Origin: Bacillota bacterium
GTDB taxonomy: Bacteria > Bacillota > Clostridia > Clostridiales > Clostridiaceae
Assembly: GCA_017861315.1 (NCBI GenBank)
Contig: JAGFXP010000016.1
Location: 1-42,914 of the forward strand
Reading direction: 5' to 3'
Length of the DNA: 42,914 nt
Positions 27,949 through 35,941 of this stretch are shown in pieces; the first letter of the stretch is position 1; every line of letters begins with the position of its first letter. Made by a program: the position numbers and the translations under genes. The notes under the pieces were generated by a model, which was given only the letters and a program-made list of their open reading frames with translations, searched no databases and was not told where the DNA came from.

Positions 27949-29211
27949 ATGAGAAAACTATCGAGCTTCTACCTGAATAAATTTCTCTATAAGAAGATTT
28001 ATGACGAGGACGACGAGGTAATAGGGAAACTTTGGGATGTGTACGTCGCTACAACCGACGGCTTTCCCCGCGTAATAGGATATCAGATAAAAAGAGGGAG
28101 AGAGCTTATCAACTGCGAGTTCAAAAGCATCGACTTCTATGAGGACAACAACAAGCCGGTGATCAAAGTGCACGGAGAGAGGGAGATAATAGTCCAGAAG
28201 TTCTCCTATCTGCTCTCGAAGCACCTGCTCGGGACCCGGATTGTTGACATAAACGGCAAAAAGCTTGTAAAGGTTAACGACCTCAGGATAGCCGAACTTG
28301 CTGCAGAATACAGGGTAATTGCGGTAGACACGGGAATCATGTCCCTGGGGAGAAGATACAACGCCGAAAAGCTGCTGGAGCTTCTCTTCAGGTTTGTTAA
28401 GAAGAAGCCGGAAGATACCCTGATCATATGGGACAACGTGGAGTCGCTGGAGATGGTCAACAACAACCTGAAGCTCTCTGTGCCCTACAAGAAGCTTTCA
28501 AAGCTTCATCCTGCTGACCTGGCAGACATACTGGAGGACATGGACATCAACTACAGGAAGAGGGTATTCGAAAGTCTCGACGAGGATCTTGCTGCAGACA
28601 CATTTGAGGAGATAGAATCCGATTTTCAGGCCGACCTTCTGGAAAACATGAGCGAATCCAAAAGGGATGAAGTGCTGGACAACATGCCTAACGACGAGAT
28701 TGCAGACATGCTGGACGACATGGACGAGGAGACGGCAGAAAGAATCCTGCTGAATATGGAGAAGGAAGATGCAGACGAAGTCAGGGAGCTGATGAAATAC
28801 GGGGACGAAACAGTGGGAAGCCTCATGAACAAGGACTTCATATCCTTCAACATGAACATAACCGCAGGCGAGACAGTCGAGCTGATAAAAGAAATGGAGC
28901 CCGATGATGAGGTTTCGCACTACATCTACATGGTGGACGAAGAGGAGAAGCTTGTGGGTGTGTTTTCGCTGCTAGACCTGATAATGGCCGACAGCAGCAC
29001 GAATCTCAGGGACATCCTTACAGAAGACGTGGTCAGGGTTAAAGACAATGACAACATAGATGAGGCCATAAGCCTTGCAACAAAGTACAACTTCCTATCG
29101 CTGCCTGTAATCGACGGGAATGAAAAGCTGTGCGGCATCATAATAATGAACGATATAATAGAAGAGGTATTTGTTCCGCTGTGGAAAAGACGATTCAGGA
29201 AAGCGGTCTAA
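27949..29211 (+). CDS. PRC-barrel / MgtE N-domain / CBS-pair protein without membrane domain
   Basis: 420-residue soluble protein. Residues 1 to about 160 hold PRC-barrel-like strands (YDEDDEVIGKLWDVYVATTDGFPRV, then GTRIVDINGKKLVKVNDLRI). Residues about 180-285 are the MgtE intracellular N-domain of acidic helical repeats (LHPADLADILEDM, LDNMPNDEIADMLDDMDEE). Residues about 290-415 are two CBS motifs (VGSLMNKDFISFN, VFSLLDLIMA, LTEDVVRVKDND, NFLSLPVIDGNEKLCGIII). MgtE itself would continue with five membrane helices, but this gene stops at RFRKAV. I infer a cytosolic cation or nucleotide sensor partnering with another transporter not seen here. The structured leader suggests post-transcriptional control. 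Confidence 0.85.
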   Translation: MRKLSSFYLNKFLYKKIYDEDDEVIGKLWDVYVATTDGFPRVIGYQIKRGRELINCEFKSIDFYEDNNKPVIKVHGEREIIVQKFSYLLSKHLLGTRIVDINGKKLVKVNDLRIAELAAEYRVIAVDTGIMSLGRRYNAEKLLELLFRFVKKKPEDTLIIWDNVESLEMVNNNLKLSVPYKKLSKLHPADLADILEDMDINYRKRVFESLDEDLAADTFEEIESDFQADLLENMSESKRDEVLDNMPNDEIADMLDDMDEETAERILLNMEKEDADEVRELMKYGDETVGSLMNKDFISFNMNITAGETVELIKEMEPDDEVSHYIYMVDEEEKLVGVFSLLDLIMADSSTNLRDILTEDVVRVKDNDNIDEAISLATKYNFLSLPVIDGNEKLCGIIIMNDIIEEVFVPLWKRRFRKAV

Positions 29212-29241
29212 AAAGCCGTTCAAAAAATCTGAAAAATACTA

Positions 29242-29270
29242 TTGACATCCGACGCGAAATATTTTATTAT
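29242..29270 (+). promoter_or_regulatory. Promoter of the cysE T-box leader
   Basis: TTGACA (29242-29247), 17-base spacer, TATTAT (29265-29270). Confidence 0.75.
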
Positions 29271-29276
29271 TAAGTT

Positions 29277-29563
29277 GTTAATTCATAGTTAATTACTCGG
29301 AAATAAAAACAGAGAAGAAGGAAAGTAGTTCAGAGGAAATTTTAAGAGAGTGGACCCAAGGGTGGAAGGTTCATAAATGAAATCTGTGCGAAGTGCCCTT
29401 CGGAGTTGTGCACCGAAATTTGAGTAGGCTGCATCGGGTTCACCCGTTATAGCGATAGAGCATAGGAATGTGTTCGAACAGAGTTGAGGCTTTTTTGCCT
29501 AATTGGAGTGGAACCGCGGAGTGTTACTTCGTCTCTTTATATAGAGACGAAGTTATTTTTTTT
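29277..29563 (+). promoter_or_regulatory. T-box leader, cysteine
   Basis: The T-box core GGAGTGGAACCGCGGA is at about 29505-29520, followed by a terminator. Stem I begins around AAGAGAGTGG (29344). In GCGAAG-TGC-CC the likely specifier TGC lies at 29394-29396, a cysteine codon, consistent with the serine acetyltransferase gene downstream. Low charged tRNA-Cys would allow read-through. Confidence 0.9.
29526..29563 (+). terminator. T-box-controlled terminator before cysE
   Basis: ACTTCGTCTCT (29526-29536) / AGAGACGAAGT (29543-29553), then TATTTTTTTT. Confidence 0.9.
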
Positions 29564-29610
29564 GAGTAAAAAAGATTGGATTAAATATTTTTAACCTAGG
29601 AGGAATAAAA

Positions 29611-30189
29611 ATGAAATTCATCAAAGATCTCAACTACGACCTGAACAACATCATGGAGAGGGACCCCGCCGCGCGCAAGAAAACTGACCTGATACTCTAT
29701 CCGTTTGTACACGCACTGATAGCCTACAGAATAGCCAACAAGCTGTACAGGAAGAAATTCTTTTTCACAGCCAGGCTGATTTCGCAGATATGGAGAGGGC
29801 TTACCGGAATAGAGATCCATCCGGGGGCCACCATCGGAAAAGGCTTCTTCATAGACCACGGAATGGGAGTGGTAATAGGCGAAACGACCGTCATAGGAGA
29901 CCACGTCCACATGTACCACGGTGTAACGCTTGGTGCAACGGGGAAGGACAACAGCGGAAAAAGGCACCCGACCGTAGAAGATAATGCTATAATAGGTGGA
30001 GGAGCCAAGGTGCTGGGAAATATCACTATAGGTGCGAACGCCAAGGTCGGAGCCAATGCCGTTGTGCTGCAGGACGTGCCTGCGGATTCAACAGCTGTTG
30101 GAATTCCTGCCAGGATCGCCCGCAAAAAAGTGCCTGCACAGATAGTTGAACATAACGTTCATTACCTGTTCAACGAGATGGTAATATAG
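29611..30189 (+). CDS. cysE: Serine O-acetyltransferase
   Basis: 192-residue CysE that makes O-acetylserine from serine and acetyl-CoA, the first step to cysteine. The N-terminal helical part ([14 protein letters not shown]) precedes the left-handed hexapeptide helix: [55 protein letters not shown], and the PARIARKK exit. The catalytic histidines in FIDHGMG and MYHGVTLG are present. Length matches the short Gram-positive form. ATG 29611 follows TAGGAGGA. No cysK lies next to it; queG follows after 22 bases and may be cotranscribed. Control is by the cysteine T-box. Confidence 0.96.
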   Translation: MKFIKDLNYDLNNIMERDPAARKKTDLILYPFVHALIAYRIANKLYRKKFFFTARLISQIWRGLTGIEIHPGATIGKGFFIDHGMGVVIGETTVIGDHVHMYHGVTLGATGKDNSGKRHPTVEDNAIIGGGAKVLGNITIGANAKVGANAVVLQDVPADSTAVGIPARIARKKVPAQIVEHNVHYLFNEMVI

Positions 30190-30211
30190 AAAGAAGGAGA
30201 ATCGATGCAAT

Positions 30212-31201
30212 ATGGACTGCAAGGATTCTATAAAAGAGTATTCAAGAAGTCTTGGGCTTGATCTTGTAGGTTTTTCGAAATGCCGGAGATACAGCGAGCT
30301 AATTCCATATTTTGAAGAGAGACAGGACAGCCATGTCCAGAATGAATTTGAAGAAAAAGATATTTACAGAAGGGTAGATCCTTTTCTGTACATGGAGAAC
30401 GGGAAAACGATAGTCTCTATCGCTTTTCCCTATTTTCATGGAACGGATTGCTGCGGAGAAGGTAGCCGGGGTTATTTTTCGAAATACACGCTGGGCACGG
30501 ACTACCACGGAGCCGTATCCGCTTACCTTGAAAAGATATGCAGCCATATAGAGGGCCTGGGCGGCAGTGCCGTGCATTTTGTTGACAGCAATTCACTCCC
30601 TGAGAGGTACATCGCATCATTGAGCGGGATAGGATTCATAGGAAAAAACAACATGCTGATAACAAGGAAATACGGCTCATACGTATTCCTTGGAGAAATA
30701 ATTACGGACCTGGAAATCGAGGAGGATGCTCCCGCAGAGAGCTGCTGCGGGAGCTGTTCCTGCTGCATAGAAGCATGTCCAACCGGATCCCTGCGCCAGA
30801 GCAACCCCAACATCTGCCTCTCCTACATAACACAGAAGAAGGAGCTGGAGGATTCCTGGCTGGAGCTGCTCGGAGGGAGGCTGTTCGGATGCGACACCTG
30901 CCAGGATGCGTGCCCGTTCAACAAAGCAGCCGAGAGATCAAAGCTCGAATGCTTCAGGCCTTTCGACGACCTGTGCAGGCCCGACCTGGAGAAGCTGGCA
31001 CTGATGGGCAATGCTGAATTCAGGAAGATTTACAGGAAGGCCTCCTGCGGCTGGAGGGGCAAGGCAATCCTCCAGAGGAATGCGCTGATAAGCCTTTTCC
31101 AGAACGTCAGGGACGTCGAAGACAGAATAAGCGAGGATGATTTCGCGTCTCCCAGGCTGAAGGATATTTACAATAGACTTTTACGGATTTTCAAACTATA
31201 A
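30212..31201 (+). CDS. queG: Epoxyqueuosine reductase QueG
   Basis: 329-residue cobalamin- and iron-sulfur-dependent reductase that completes queuosine in tRNA. The cobalamin-binding half contains AFPYFHGTD, YHGAVSAYLEKI and VDSNSLPERYIA with the active-site aspartate. Two [4Fe-4S] motifs follow: CGSCSCCIEACPTGSL and CDTCQDACPFN. The C-terminal part (WRGKAILQRNALISL) is HEAT-like. ATG 30212 is required by the frame, yet a better-spaced ATG at 30205 in another frame encodes an 18-residue ORF ending at 30261. Cotranscription with cysE is likely. Confidence 0.95.
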   Translation: MDCKDSIKEYSRSLGLDLVGFSKCRRYSELIPYFEERQDSHVQNEFEEKDIYRRVDPFLYMENGKTIVSIAFPYFHGTDCCGEGSRGYFSKYTLGTDYHGAVSAYLEKICSHIEGLGGSAVHFVDSNSLPERYIASLSGIGFIGKNNMLITRKYGSYVFLGEIITDLEIEEDAPAESCCGSCSCCIEACPTGSLRQSNPNICLSYITQKKELEDSWLELLGGRLFGCDTCQDACPFNKAAERSKLECFRPFDDLCRPDLEKLALMGNAEFRKIYRKASCGWRGKAILQRNALISLFQNVRDVEDRISEDDFASPRLKDIYNRLLRIFKL

Positions 31202-31252
31202 TTTATATGTAAGATTTTTATCAATTCAGCATAAGAAAGGTGGACTCGAAAA

Positions 31253-31951
31253 ATGATCTCTCCGGGTATGTCCAGGTTAATAGGCATGCTGCCTGATAGC
31301 CTAATCAAATTCCTGGCTAACAAATTATTGTATGGATACATAAGAAAATATGCGAATATAAAGGTGAACGGAAGGGAAAACCTGAACGGCATACAAAAAC
31401 CGATGCTGTTCATATGCAACCATCTGAGCAACTCGGATGCCCTCGTTTTGAACACCGCTTTTAAGGACCAGGACCTGGCTTTCGTGGCCGGTGTCAAGCT
31501 TACAGGCAATGTTCTCACCAATCTGGGAATGCACATCACAAAGACCATCAACATAAAACCTAACGCGGCCGACAAGGATGCTATATCAAATGTAGTGAAG
31601 CATCTGAAGGCGGGCAACAACGTCCTGATCTTCCCGGAAGGAACAAGAAGCCGGACCGGCGGAATGATCGAAGCGAAAAAAGGGATAGTCCTTATCCAGA
31701 GGCTCTCAAAAGCCACAGTCATACCTGTGGGCATGAGCGGTACCGACAAGCTCCTTCCTATAAATGACAAAGATATGGCCCTTGAGGATTTCAGCCACGC
31801 AGACGTCACTGTAAACATAGGAAAGCCGGTACTGATACCTCCCAAAGGGAAGGAGGAAGACAGGCGCGAATATGACGACAGGGTACTTTCCATCATGATG
31901 AAGAGCATTGCTGAACTTCTCCCTGAATCCTACAGGGGGGTGTACAGATAG
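31253..31951 (+). CDS. plsC: 1-acyl-sn-glycerol-3-phosphate acyltransferase
   Basis: 232-residue PlsC-family acyltransferase making phosphatidic acid at the membrane. The NHx4D catalytic motif is NHLSNSD, block III is FPEGTRSR, and VIPVGMSGT forms block IV. The N-terminal amphipathic segment (SLIKFLANKLLYGYIRKYA) may bind the membrane. ATG 31253 follows AAAGGTGGA. The stop codon is followed one base later by the TTG start of nth, so translation is probably coupled. Confidence 0.92.
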   Translation: MISPGMSRLIGMLPDSLIKFLANKLLYGYIRKYANIKVNGRENLNGIQKPMLFICNHLSNSDALVLNTAFKDQDLAFVAGVKLTGNVLTNLGMHITKTINIKPNAADKDAISNVVKHLKAGNNVLIFPEGTRSRTGGMIEAKKGIVLIQRLSKATVIPVGMSGTDKLLPINDKDMALEDFSHADVTVNIGKPVLIPPKGKEEDRREYDDRVLSIMMKSIAELLPESYRGVYR

Positions 31952-31952
31952 T

Positions 31953-32573
31953 TTGGATAGAATTACTGCGATTCTTGACATATTGAAGGAAACCTATCCC
32001 GACGTTAAGTGCGCTTTGAACTATGAAACCCCCTATGAGCTGCTGGTGGCAACGATACTGTCTGCCCAGTGCACCGACGTTAGGGTAAACATAATCACGG
32101 GGGAGCTCTTCAAGGAGTACAACACCCCGGAAAAGATGCTCGAACTGACAGAAGACGAACTGGGGGAAAAGATTAAGAGCTGCGGGCTTTTCAAAAACAA
32201 GAGCAAGAACATCCTTGCTGCGACTAAGATGCTCGCGGCAGAATTCGGCGGCAGAGTACCGGATACGATGGAAGAGCTGATGAGGCTCCCGGGGGTCGGA
32301 AGAAAGACTGCCAACGTCGTTCTGGCGAATGCCTTCGGCAAGCCTGCGATAGCCGTGGACACCCATGTTTTCAGGGTGTCAAACAGGCTCGGCATAGCTA
32401 AAGGAAAAACACCTGACGAGGTCGAAAAGGGCCTGATGAAAGCTGTTCCGGAGGAAATGTGGGGACATGCGCATCACCTGCTGATAGCCCACGGAAGGGA
32501 CCTGTGTGCTGCAAGAAAGCCAAGGTGCGGCGAATGCCCGCTGGCACCGTTTTGCGAGGCATTAAACTCTTGA
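31953..32573 (+). CDS. nth: Endonuclease III
   Basis: 206-residue bifunctional DNA glycosylase/AP lyase for oxidised pyrimidines. The helix-hairpin-helix LPGVGRKTANVV carries the catalytic lysine, and VDTHVFRVSNRL the catalytic aspartate. The C-terminal [4Fe-4S] loop is C-x6-C-x2-C-x5-C (CAARKPRCGECPLAPFC). The start is TTG 31953 with AGGGGGGTG upstream inside the end of plsC; an earlier in-frame TTG at 31908 would add residues unlike the family. A weak hairpin (AGCCA/TGGCT near 32600) follows. Confidence 0.95.
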   Translation: MDRITAILDILKETYPDVKCALNYETPYELLVATILSAQCTDVRVNIITGELFKEYNTPEKMLELTEDELGEKIKSCGLFKNKSKNILAATKMLAAEFGGRVPDTMEELMRLPGVGRKTANVVLANAFGKPAIAVDTHVFRVSNRLGIAKGKTPDEVEKGLMKAVPEEMWGHAHHLLIAHGRDLCAARKPRCGECPLAPFCEALNS

Positions 32574-32664
32574 AAAGCGCAGTTAAATTAGAGGTTAAGC
32601 CAATCTGGCTGGGTTTTCCGAGTCAGATATTCATTTAGAAATATATAATAAGGAGATTGGGAGC

Positions 32665-33843
32665 ATGGGAATAAAAGAAGAAGCACTCAGAGTGCACAAG
32701 GAACACAGAGGCAAACTTGAGGTTGTGGGCAAGGTGCCTGTCAAGACGAGGGAGGACCTCTCCATAGCATATACGCCCGGAGTTGCCGAGCCATGCCTGG
32801 AAATTGCCAGGGATCCTGAAAAGATATACGACTACACGGTGAAGGGCAATATGGTTGCAATCGTTACTAACGGAACAGCGGTTCTCGGTCTCGGAGACAT
32901 AGGAGCTGGAGCAGGACTGCCGGTCATGGAAGGGAAAGCTCTTCTTTTCAAGGAGTTTGGCGGAGTTGACGCATTCCCCATCTGCATCGACAGCAAAGAT
33001 CCTGAGGATGTCATTAAGACAGTCAAGCTCATAGCCCCTGTTTTCGGAGGCATAAACCTTGAGGACATAAAGGCGCCTGAATGCTTCTACATAGAAGACA
33101 GGCTGAAGAAGGAGCTTGACATACCTGTGTTCCACGATGACCAGCATGGAACTGCGGTTGTTGTGCTGGCTGGAATGTACAACGCCCTCAAGCTTGTCGG
33201 AAAAAAGCTCGAGACGGCAAAGATAGTAGTTAACGGTGCGGGCTCGGCTGGGACAGCTATAACCAAGCTGCTTCTAAAAGCAGGGGCAAAGGATGTCATA
33301 ATGTGCGACATAAAGGGAGCCCTTGTTGAGGGAGACGAGACGCTGAACCCTGCCCAGCAGGAGATGGCAAAGCTTACAAACAGGGAAAAGAAGACCGGAA
33401 AGCTGGCCGATATATTGGCAGGCAGGGATGCTTTTGTGGGTGTTTCCGCGCCCGGAATAGTCACAAAGGAAATGGTCGCATCCATGAACAAGGACAGCAT
33501 CATATTCGCTATGGCAAATCCAGTTCCCGAGATAATGCCTGACCTGGCAAAGGAGGCTGGAGCAAGGGTGGTTGCAACAGGAAGATCCGATTTCCCTAAC
33601 CAGATAAACAATGTGCTCATATTCCCCGGAATATTCAGGGGTGCTCTTGATGTAAGGGCTACAGAGATCAATGACGATATGAAGCTGGCTGCAGCCAGGG
33701 GGATCGCAAATCTCATAAGCGATGAGGAGCTCAAAGAGGAGTATATAATCCCTGATGTTTTCGACAAGAGGGTCTGCAGCTCTGTCGCGGATGAGGTCAA
33801 GAGGATTGCGGTCCAGATGGGAATCTCCAGGAAGGTGATGTAA
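32665..33843 (+). CDS. Malic enzyme, NAD(P)-dependent
   Basis: 392-residue short-type malic enzyme converting malate to pyruvate and CO2. Motifs: SIAYTPGVAEPCLEIA (catalytic Tyr), GLGDIGAGAGLPVMEGKALLFK (catalytic Lys), VFHDDQHGTAVVVLAG (metal ligands), the Rossmann VVNGAGSAGTA and AMANPVPEI. NAD versus NADP preference cannot be read with confidence. ATG 32665 follows AAGGAG. In this amino-acid fermenter it would link C4 acids to pyruvate. The last codons carry the Shine-Dalgarno AAGGTGAT for the selenoprotein gene that starts on the base after the stop. Confidence 0.95.
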   Translation: MGIKEEALRVHKEHRGKLEVVGKVPVKTREDLSIAYTPGVAEPCLEIARDPEKIYDYTVKGNMVAIVTNGTAVLGLGDIGAGAGLPVMEGKALLFKEFGGVDAFPICIDSKDPEDVIKTVKLIAPVFGGINLEDIKAPECFYIEDRLKKELDIPVFHDDQHGTAVVVLAGMYNALKLVGKKLETAKIVVNGAGSAGTAITKLLLKAGAKDVIMCDIKGALVEGDETLNPAQQEMAKLTNREKKTGKLADILAGRDAFVGVSAPGIVTKEMVASMNKDSIIFAMANPVPEIMPDLAKEAGARVVATGRSDFPNQINNVLIFPGIFRGALDVRATEINDDMKLAAARGIANLISDEELKEEYIIPDVFDKRVCSSVADEVKRIAVQMGISRKVM

Positions 33844-34152
33844 GTGATAAAGATAAACGATAAAGCGTTGAATTATGCAAAGAAGACCGGTCTCAGCTTC
33901 GTTGTCAAGACGATACCGGTCAGCCTGTCCTGCTGAGACGGCTCCTCTAGTGAGGTCCTGAGTATCAGGGTCAGAGCGGTGCATGAAAGCGAAGTGGAGG
34001 ACGAACTGTACAACGTATTCGAGGAAAACGGGGTAAAGGTGTTCATAGCGAAGGAACTGATAATGGGTGAAGAAGTGGTAATACTGCAGCATCCGCGGCT
34101 TCCGCTCACAAAGCCTTCCTTCGGGGTTCAGGGTGTAAGCGTAAAGAGATAA
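33844..34152 (+). CDS. CC/Se-motif selenoprotein with in-frame TGA (Cys30-Sec31)
   Basis: A frame of 103 codons starts at GTG 33844, next to the malic enzyme stop, with AAGGTGAT (33832-33839) as ribosome site. It contains one TGA at 33934-33936 (codon 31), directly after a TGC, and ends in TAA at 34150. With selenocysteine it gives a 102-residue protein reading PVSLSC-U-DGSSSEVLSIRV, then FEENGVKVFIAKEL and RLPLTKPSFGVQG. This matches the small HesB/IscA-like CC/Se-motif family, in which the second Cys may be Sec. A hairpin follows the TGA. Downstream frame conservation argues against a pseudogene. Function is unknown; a redox or metal-binding role is inferred. ORF callers that stop at TGA miss it. 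Confidence 0.8.
33937..33960 (+). promoter_or_regulatory. Candidate bacterial SECIS hairpin
   Basis: Immediately after the TGA: CCTC (33944-33947) pairs with GAGG (33952-33955) around loop TAGT, extended outward by GG/CC (33940-33941/33957-33958) and C33939-G33960 across small bulges. Loop distance from the TGA fits the bacterial SelB-binding geometry. The fold is by eye. Confidence 0.55.
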
Positions 34153-34160
34153 GCGTCAAT

Positions 34161-34208
34161 AAAAGCCTTCAGGCCGATGAAACTGGTAATCGGTCTGAAG
34201 GCTTTTTT
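34161..34208. terminator. Bidirectional terminator
   Basis: 18-bp stem from AAAAGCCTTCAGGCCGAT (34161-34178) and ATCGGTCTGAAGGCTTTT (34189-34206) with T-runs both ways, between the selenoprotein gene and cinA. Confidence 0.95.
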
Positions 34209-35436
34209 ACAGAAGTTCCTTTCTCAGGAGATCAAGTGCCGCGATAGTCGCTCTGAGCCTGATCATGTCTCTGGTTCCGGGGAAATTGCATTCGATGAAA
34301 GTGGTTTTTCCGCAGATGCAGAGGCCTATATATACAAGGCCTACGGGTTTTTCAATGGAACCGCCCTCAGGCCCTGCTATGCCTGTTGTCGAAAGCCCGA
34401 TATCGGTGCCGGAGGTCCTTGCAATCCCGGCAGCCATCTCCAATGCTGTCTCGGCGCTGACAGCCCCGAATTTGTCCAAAGTTGACCGTTTGACTCCAAG
34501 CCTGTTTATCTTGGCCTGGTTGCTGTAGGTTACAGCGCCTTCCATGAAAACCTCGGAGATTCCCGGGAAATCCACGAGCCTTGAGGATATCATGCCGCCC
34601 GTGCAGGACTCGGCGACGGAAATTGTCAGGTTTCTGTCCATGAGCATACCCGCAATAACGGCTTCGAGGGATTCATCGCCGGTGCCGTATACAGCGTTGC
34701 CCAGCCTCTCGCGTATCCTTTCCTCGACAGGGGCAATCAGTCCATATCCGTCTGCCTCTGTCTCAGCTTTTGCAGTAATCCTGAGCAAGGATTCACCCTG
34801 CTTTGCGTAAGGTGCAACGGTCGGATTTTCGCTGCCTTCTATTATGTCCTGGACTTTGGAAGCCATGAGGCTCTCGCCCAGGCCCACAACTCTCAGCACC
34901 TTCGACACTATAACGCTGTCGGTCAGCGTCTTCAGATAAGGGGCAACGTAGTTCTCGAACATGGGATAGGCTTCCCTGGGAGGCCCGGGGAGAACCACGA
35001 TTGTCTTGCCGCCTTCGCTTACTATGCAGCCGGGTGCTGTGCCGTGGTCGTTGGGGAGGATTATGCAGCCCTCAGGGAAATAAGCCTGCTTCCTGTTTGA
35101 TTCGCTCAGCGTGCCGCCGCGCCTTGAGAATATGTCCTCCAGTTTCCTGAGGGATTCCTGATGAAGAACCAGGGGTTTGCTGAAAAATTCAGCAGCGATT
35201 TCTTTTGTCATGTCGTCGGTTGTGGGTCCGAGGCCTCCGGTAGTTATTATCAGGTCGCACCTCTTGAAGGCGTCAGTGAATTCCTTAAGGATTCTCGGCC
35301 CGTTGTCGCCGACCACAGACTGATGGAAAATGGAGATGCCGAAGTCTGCAAGCCTTCGCGCAAGAAATTGGGAATTTGTATTTACTATATCGCCCAGCAG
35401 TATTTCAGTGCCAACGGCAATTATCTCAGCATTCAT
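34207..35436 (-). CDS. cinA: CinA-family nicotinamide-nucleotide amidase / competence-damage protein
   Basis: 409-residue CinA. The N-terminal MoaB/MogA-like (COG1058) domain has AEIIAVGTEILLGDIVNTN, ITTGGLGPTTDDMT and VVLPGPPREAYPMF, probably an ADP-ribose pyrophosphatase. The C-terminal CinA amidase domain (from about 250) has ISVAESCTGGMISSRLVD, EGAVTYSNQAK and STTGIAGPEGGS and deamidates nicotinamide mononucleotide in characterised members. ATG 35436 follows GGAGG on the minus strand; a GTG five codons earlier overlaps that site. It stands alone, not next to recA as in many Firmicutes. Confidence 0.95.
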   Translation of the reverse strand: MNAEIIAVGTEILLGDIVNTNSQFLARRLADFGISIFHQSVVGDNGPRILKEFTDAFKRCDLIITTGGLGPTTDDMTKEIAAEFFSKPLVLHQESLRKLEDIFSRRGGTLSESNRKQAYFPEGCIILPNDHGTAPGCIVSEGGKTIVVLPGPPREAYPMFENYVAPYLKTLTDSVIVSKVLRVVGLGESLMASKVQDIIEGSENPTVAPYAKQGESLLRITAKAETEADGYGLIAPVEERIRERLGNAVYGTGDESLEAVIAGMLMDRNLTISVAESCTGGMISSRLVDFPGISEVFMEGAVTYSNQAKINRLGVKRSTLDKFGAVSAETALEMAAGIARTSGTDIGLSTTGIAGPEGGSIEKPVGLVYIGLCICGKTTFIECNFPGTRDMIRLRATIAALDLLRKELL

Positions 35437-35635
35437 GTGTGTATCCTCCACAAATTTATTTACTACTATCTATATTATACCAAAACTGGCACAAAGGCAT
35501 AGCCCGTTTAGCGAAGGAGCGGCTGAGACTGCCTAGTTCTTTACTTAAAGTATTATCAGCTATGAGTAGCATATAAGGATGTAAGTTTCAGAATACACTT
35601 CCCCGTTAATTACCCGTCCCGAGATTAACAATCCA

Positions 35636-35664
35636 TTGTATTAGGCGCATTTTAGTGATAAAAT
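35636..35664 (+). promoter_or_regulatory. Candidate promoter of the panB leader
   Basis: TTGTAT (35636-35641), 17-base spacer, TAAAAT (35659-35664). Confidence 0.5.
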
Positions 35665-35670
35665 ACAATT

Positions 35671-35880
35671 GGTTGATATCAATAGAGTCAAACCGGATAT
35701 TCCAACAACTGAATATCGTACATGTTCAGCTTTGATCCTTAGGACAGAGACGGGGAAACATAAAGTACGCATTGAAAAAGTATGCCATTCGGAGTGGCGT
35801 GCTGCTTTTGTGCATATTTAAACGAATGTTATACGCCCTTGCCGGTCCCTAGAAATCTACGGACTGCTGAGGGCGTTTTT
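35671..35880 (+). promoter_or_regulatory. Structured attenuator-like leader of panB, class unknown
   Basis: Between the promoter and panB there are three stems: GATATTC/GAATATC (35696-35702/35711-35717), a 10-bp hairpin AGTATGCCAT/GTGGCGTGCT (35779-35788/35794-35803), and a terminator. The layout of promoter, folded leader and terminator before a biosynthetic gene resembles a riboswitch or attenuator. The pan motif, reported upstream of panB, is one possibility I cannot verify. Confidence 0.5.
35833..35880 (+). terminator. Terminator upstream of panB
   Basis: ACGCCCT (35833-35839) / AGGGCGT (35870-35876) with inner GTCC/GGAC, then TTTTT. It is placed 60 bases before panB. Confidence 0.82.
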
Positions 35881-35941
35881 ATTTAGACAAAGCCGGCAGG
35901 ATTCAGGAGCTGTTTTAATTATTTGAGGGGAGCGAAAAATT

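Larger units (their letters stand above)
35452..35941. other. 490-base intergenic region between cinA and panB
   Basis: The left part (35452-35630) shows no gene, repeat or clear signal. The right part contains a candidate promoter (35636-35664), a folded leader and a terminator ahead of panB, listed separately. No convincing protein-coding frame was found on either strand. Confidence 0.6.

Noticed and set aside
33844..34152. Nonsense-mutated pseudogene after malic enzyme
   Set aside because: Only one stop interrupts it, it follows a Cys codon at the family CC/Se position, a hairpin follows, and the frame stays intact to a normal stop.
35671..35880. THF or TPP riboswitch ahead of panB
   Set aside because: I could not find the conserved cores of either class (for example the CTGAGA of the thi-box).
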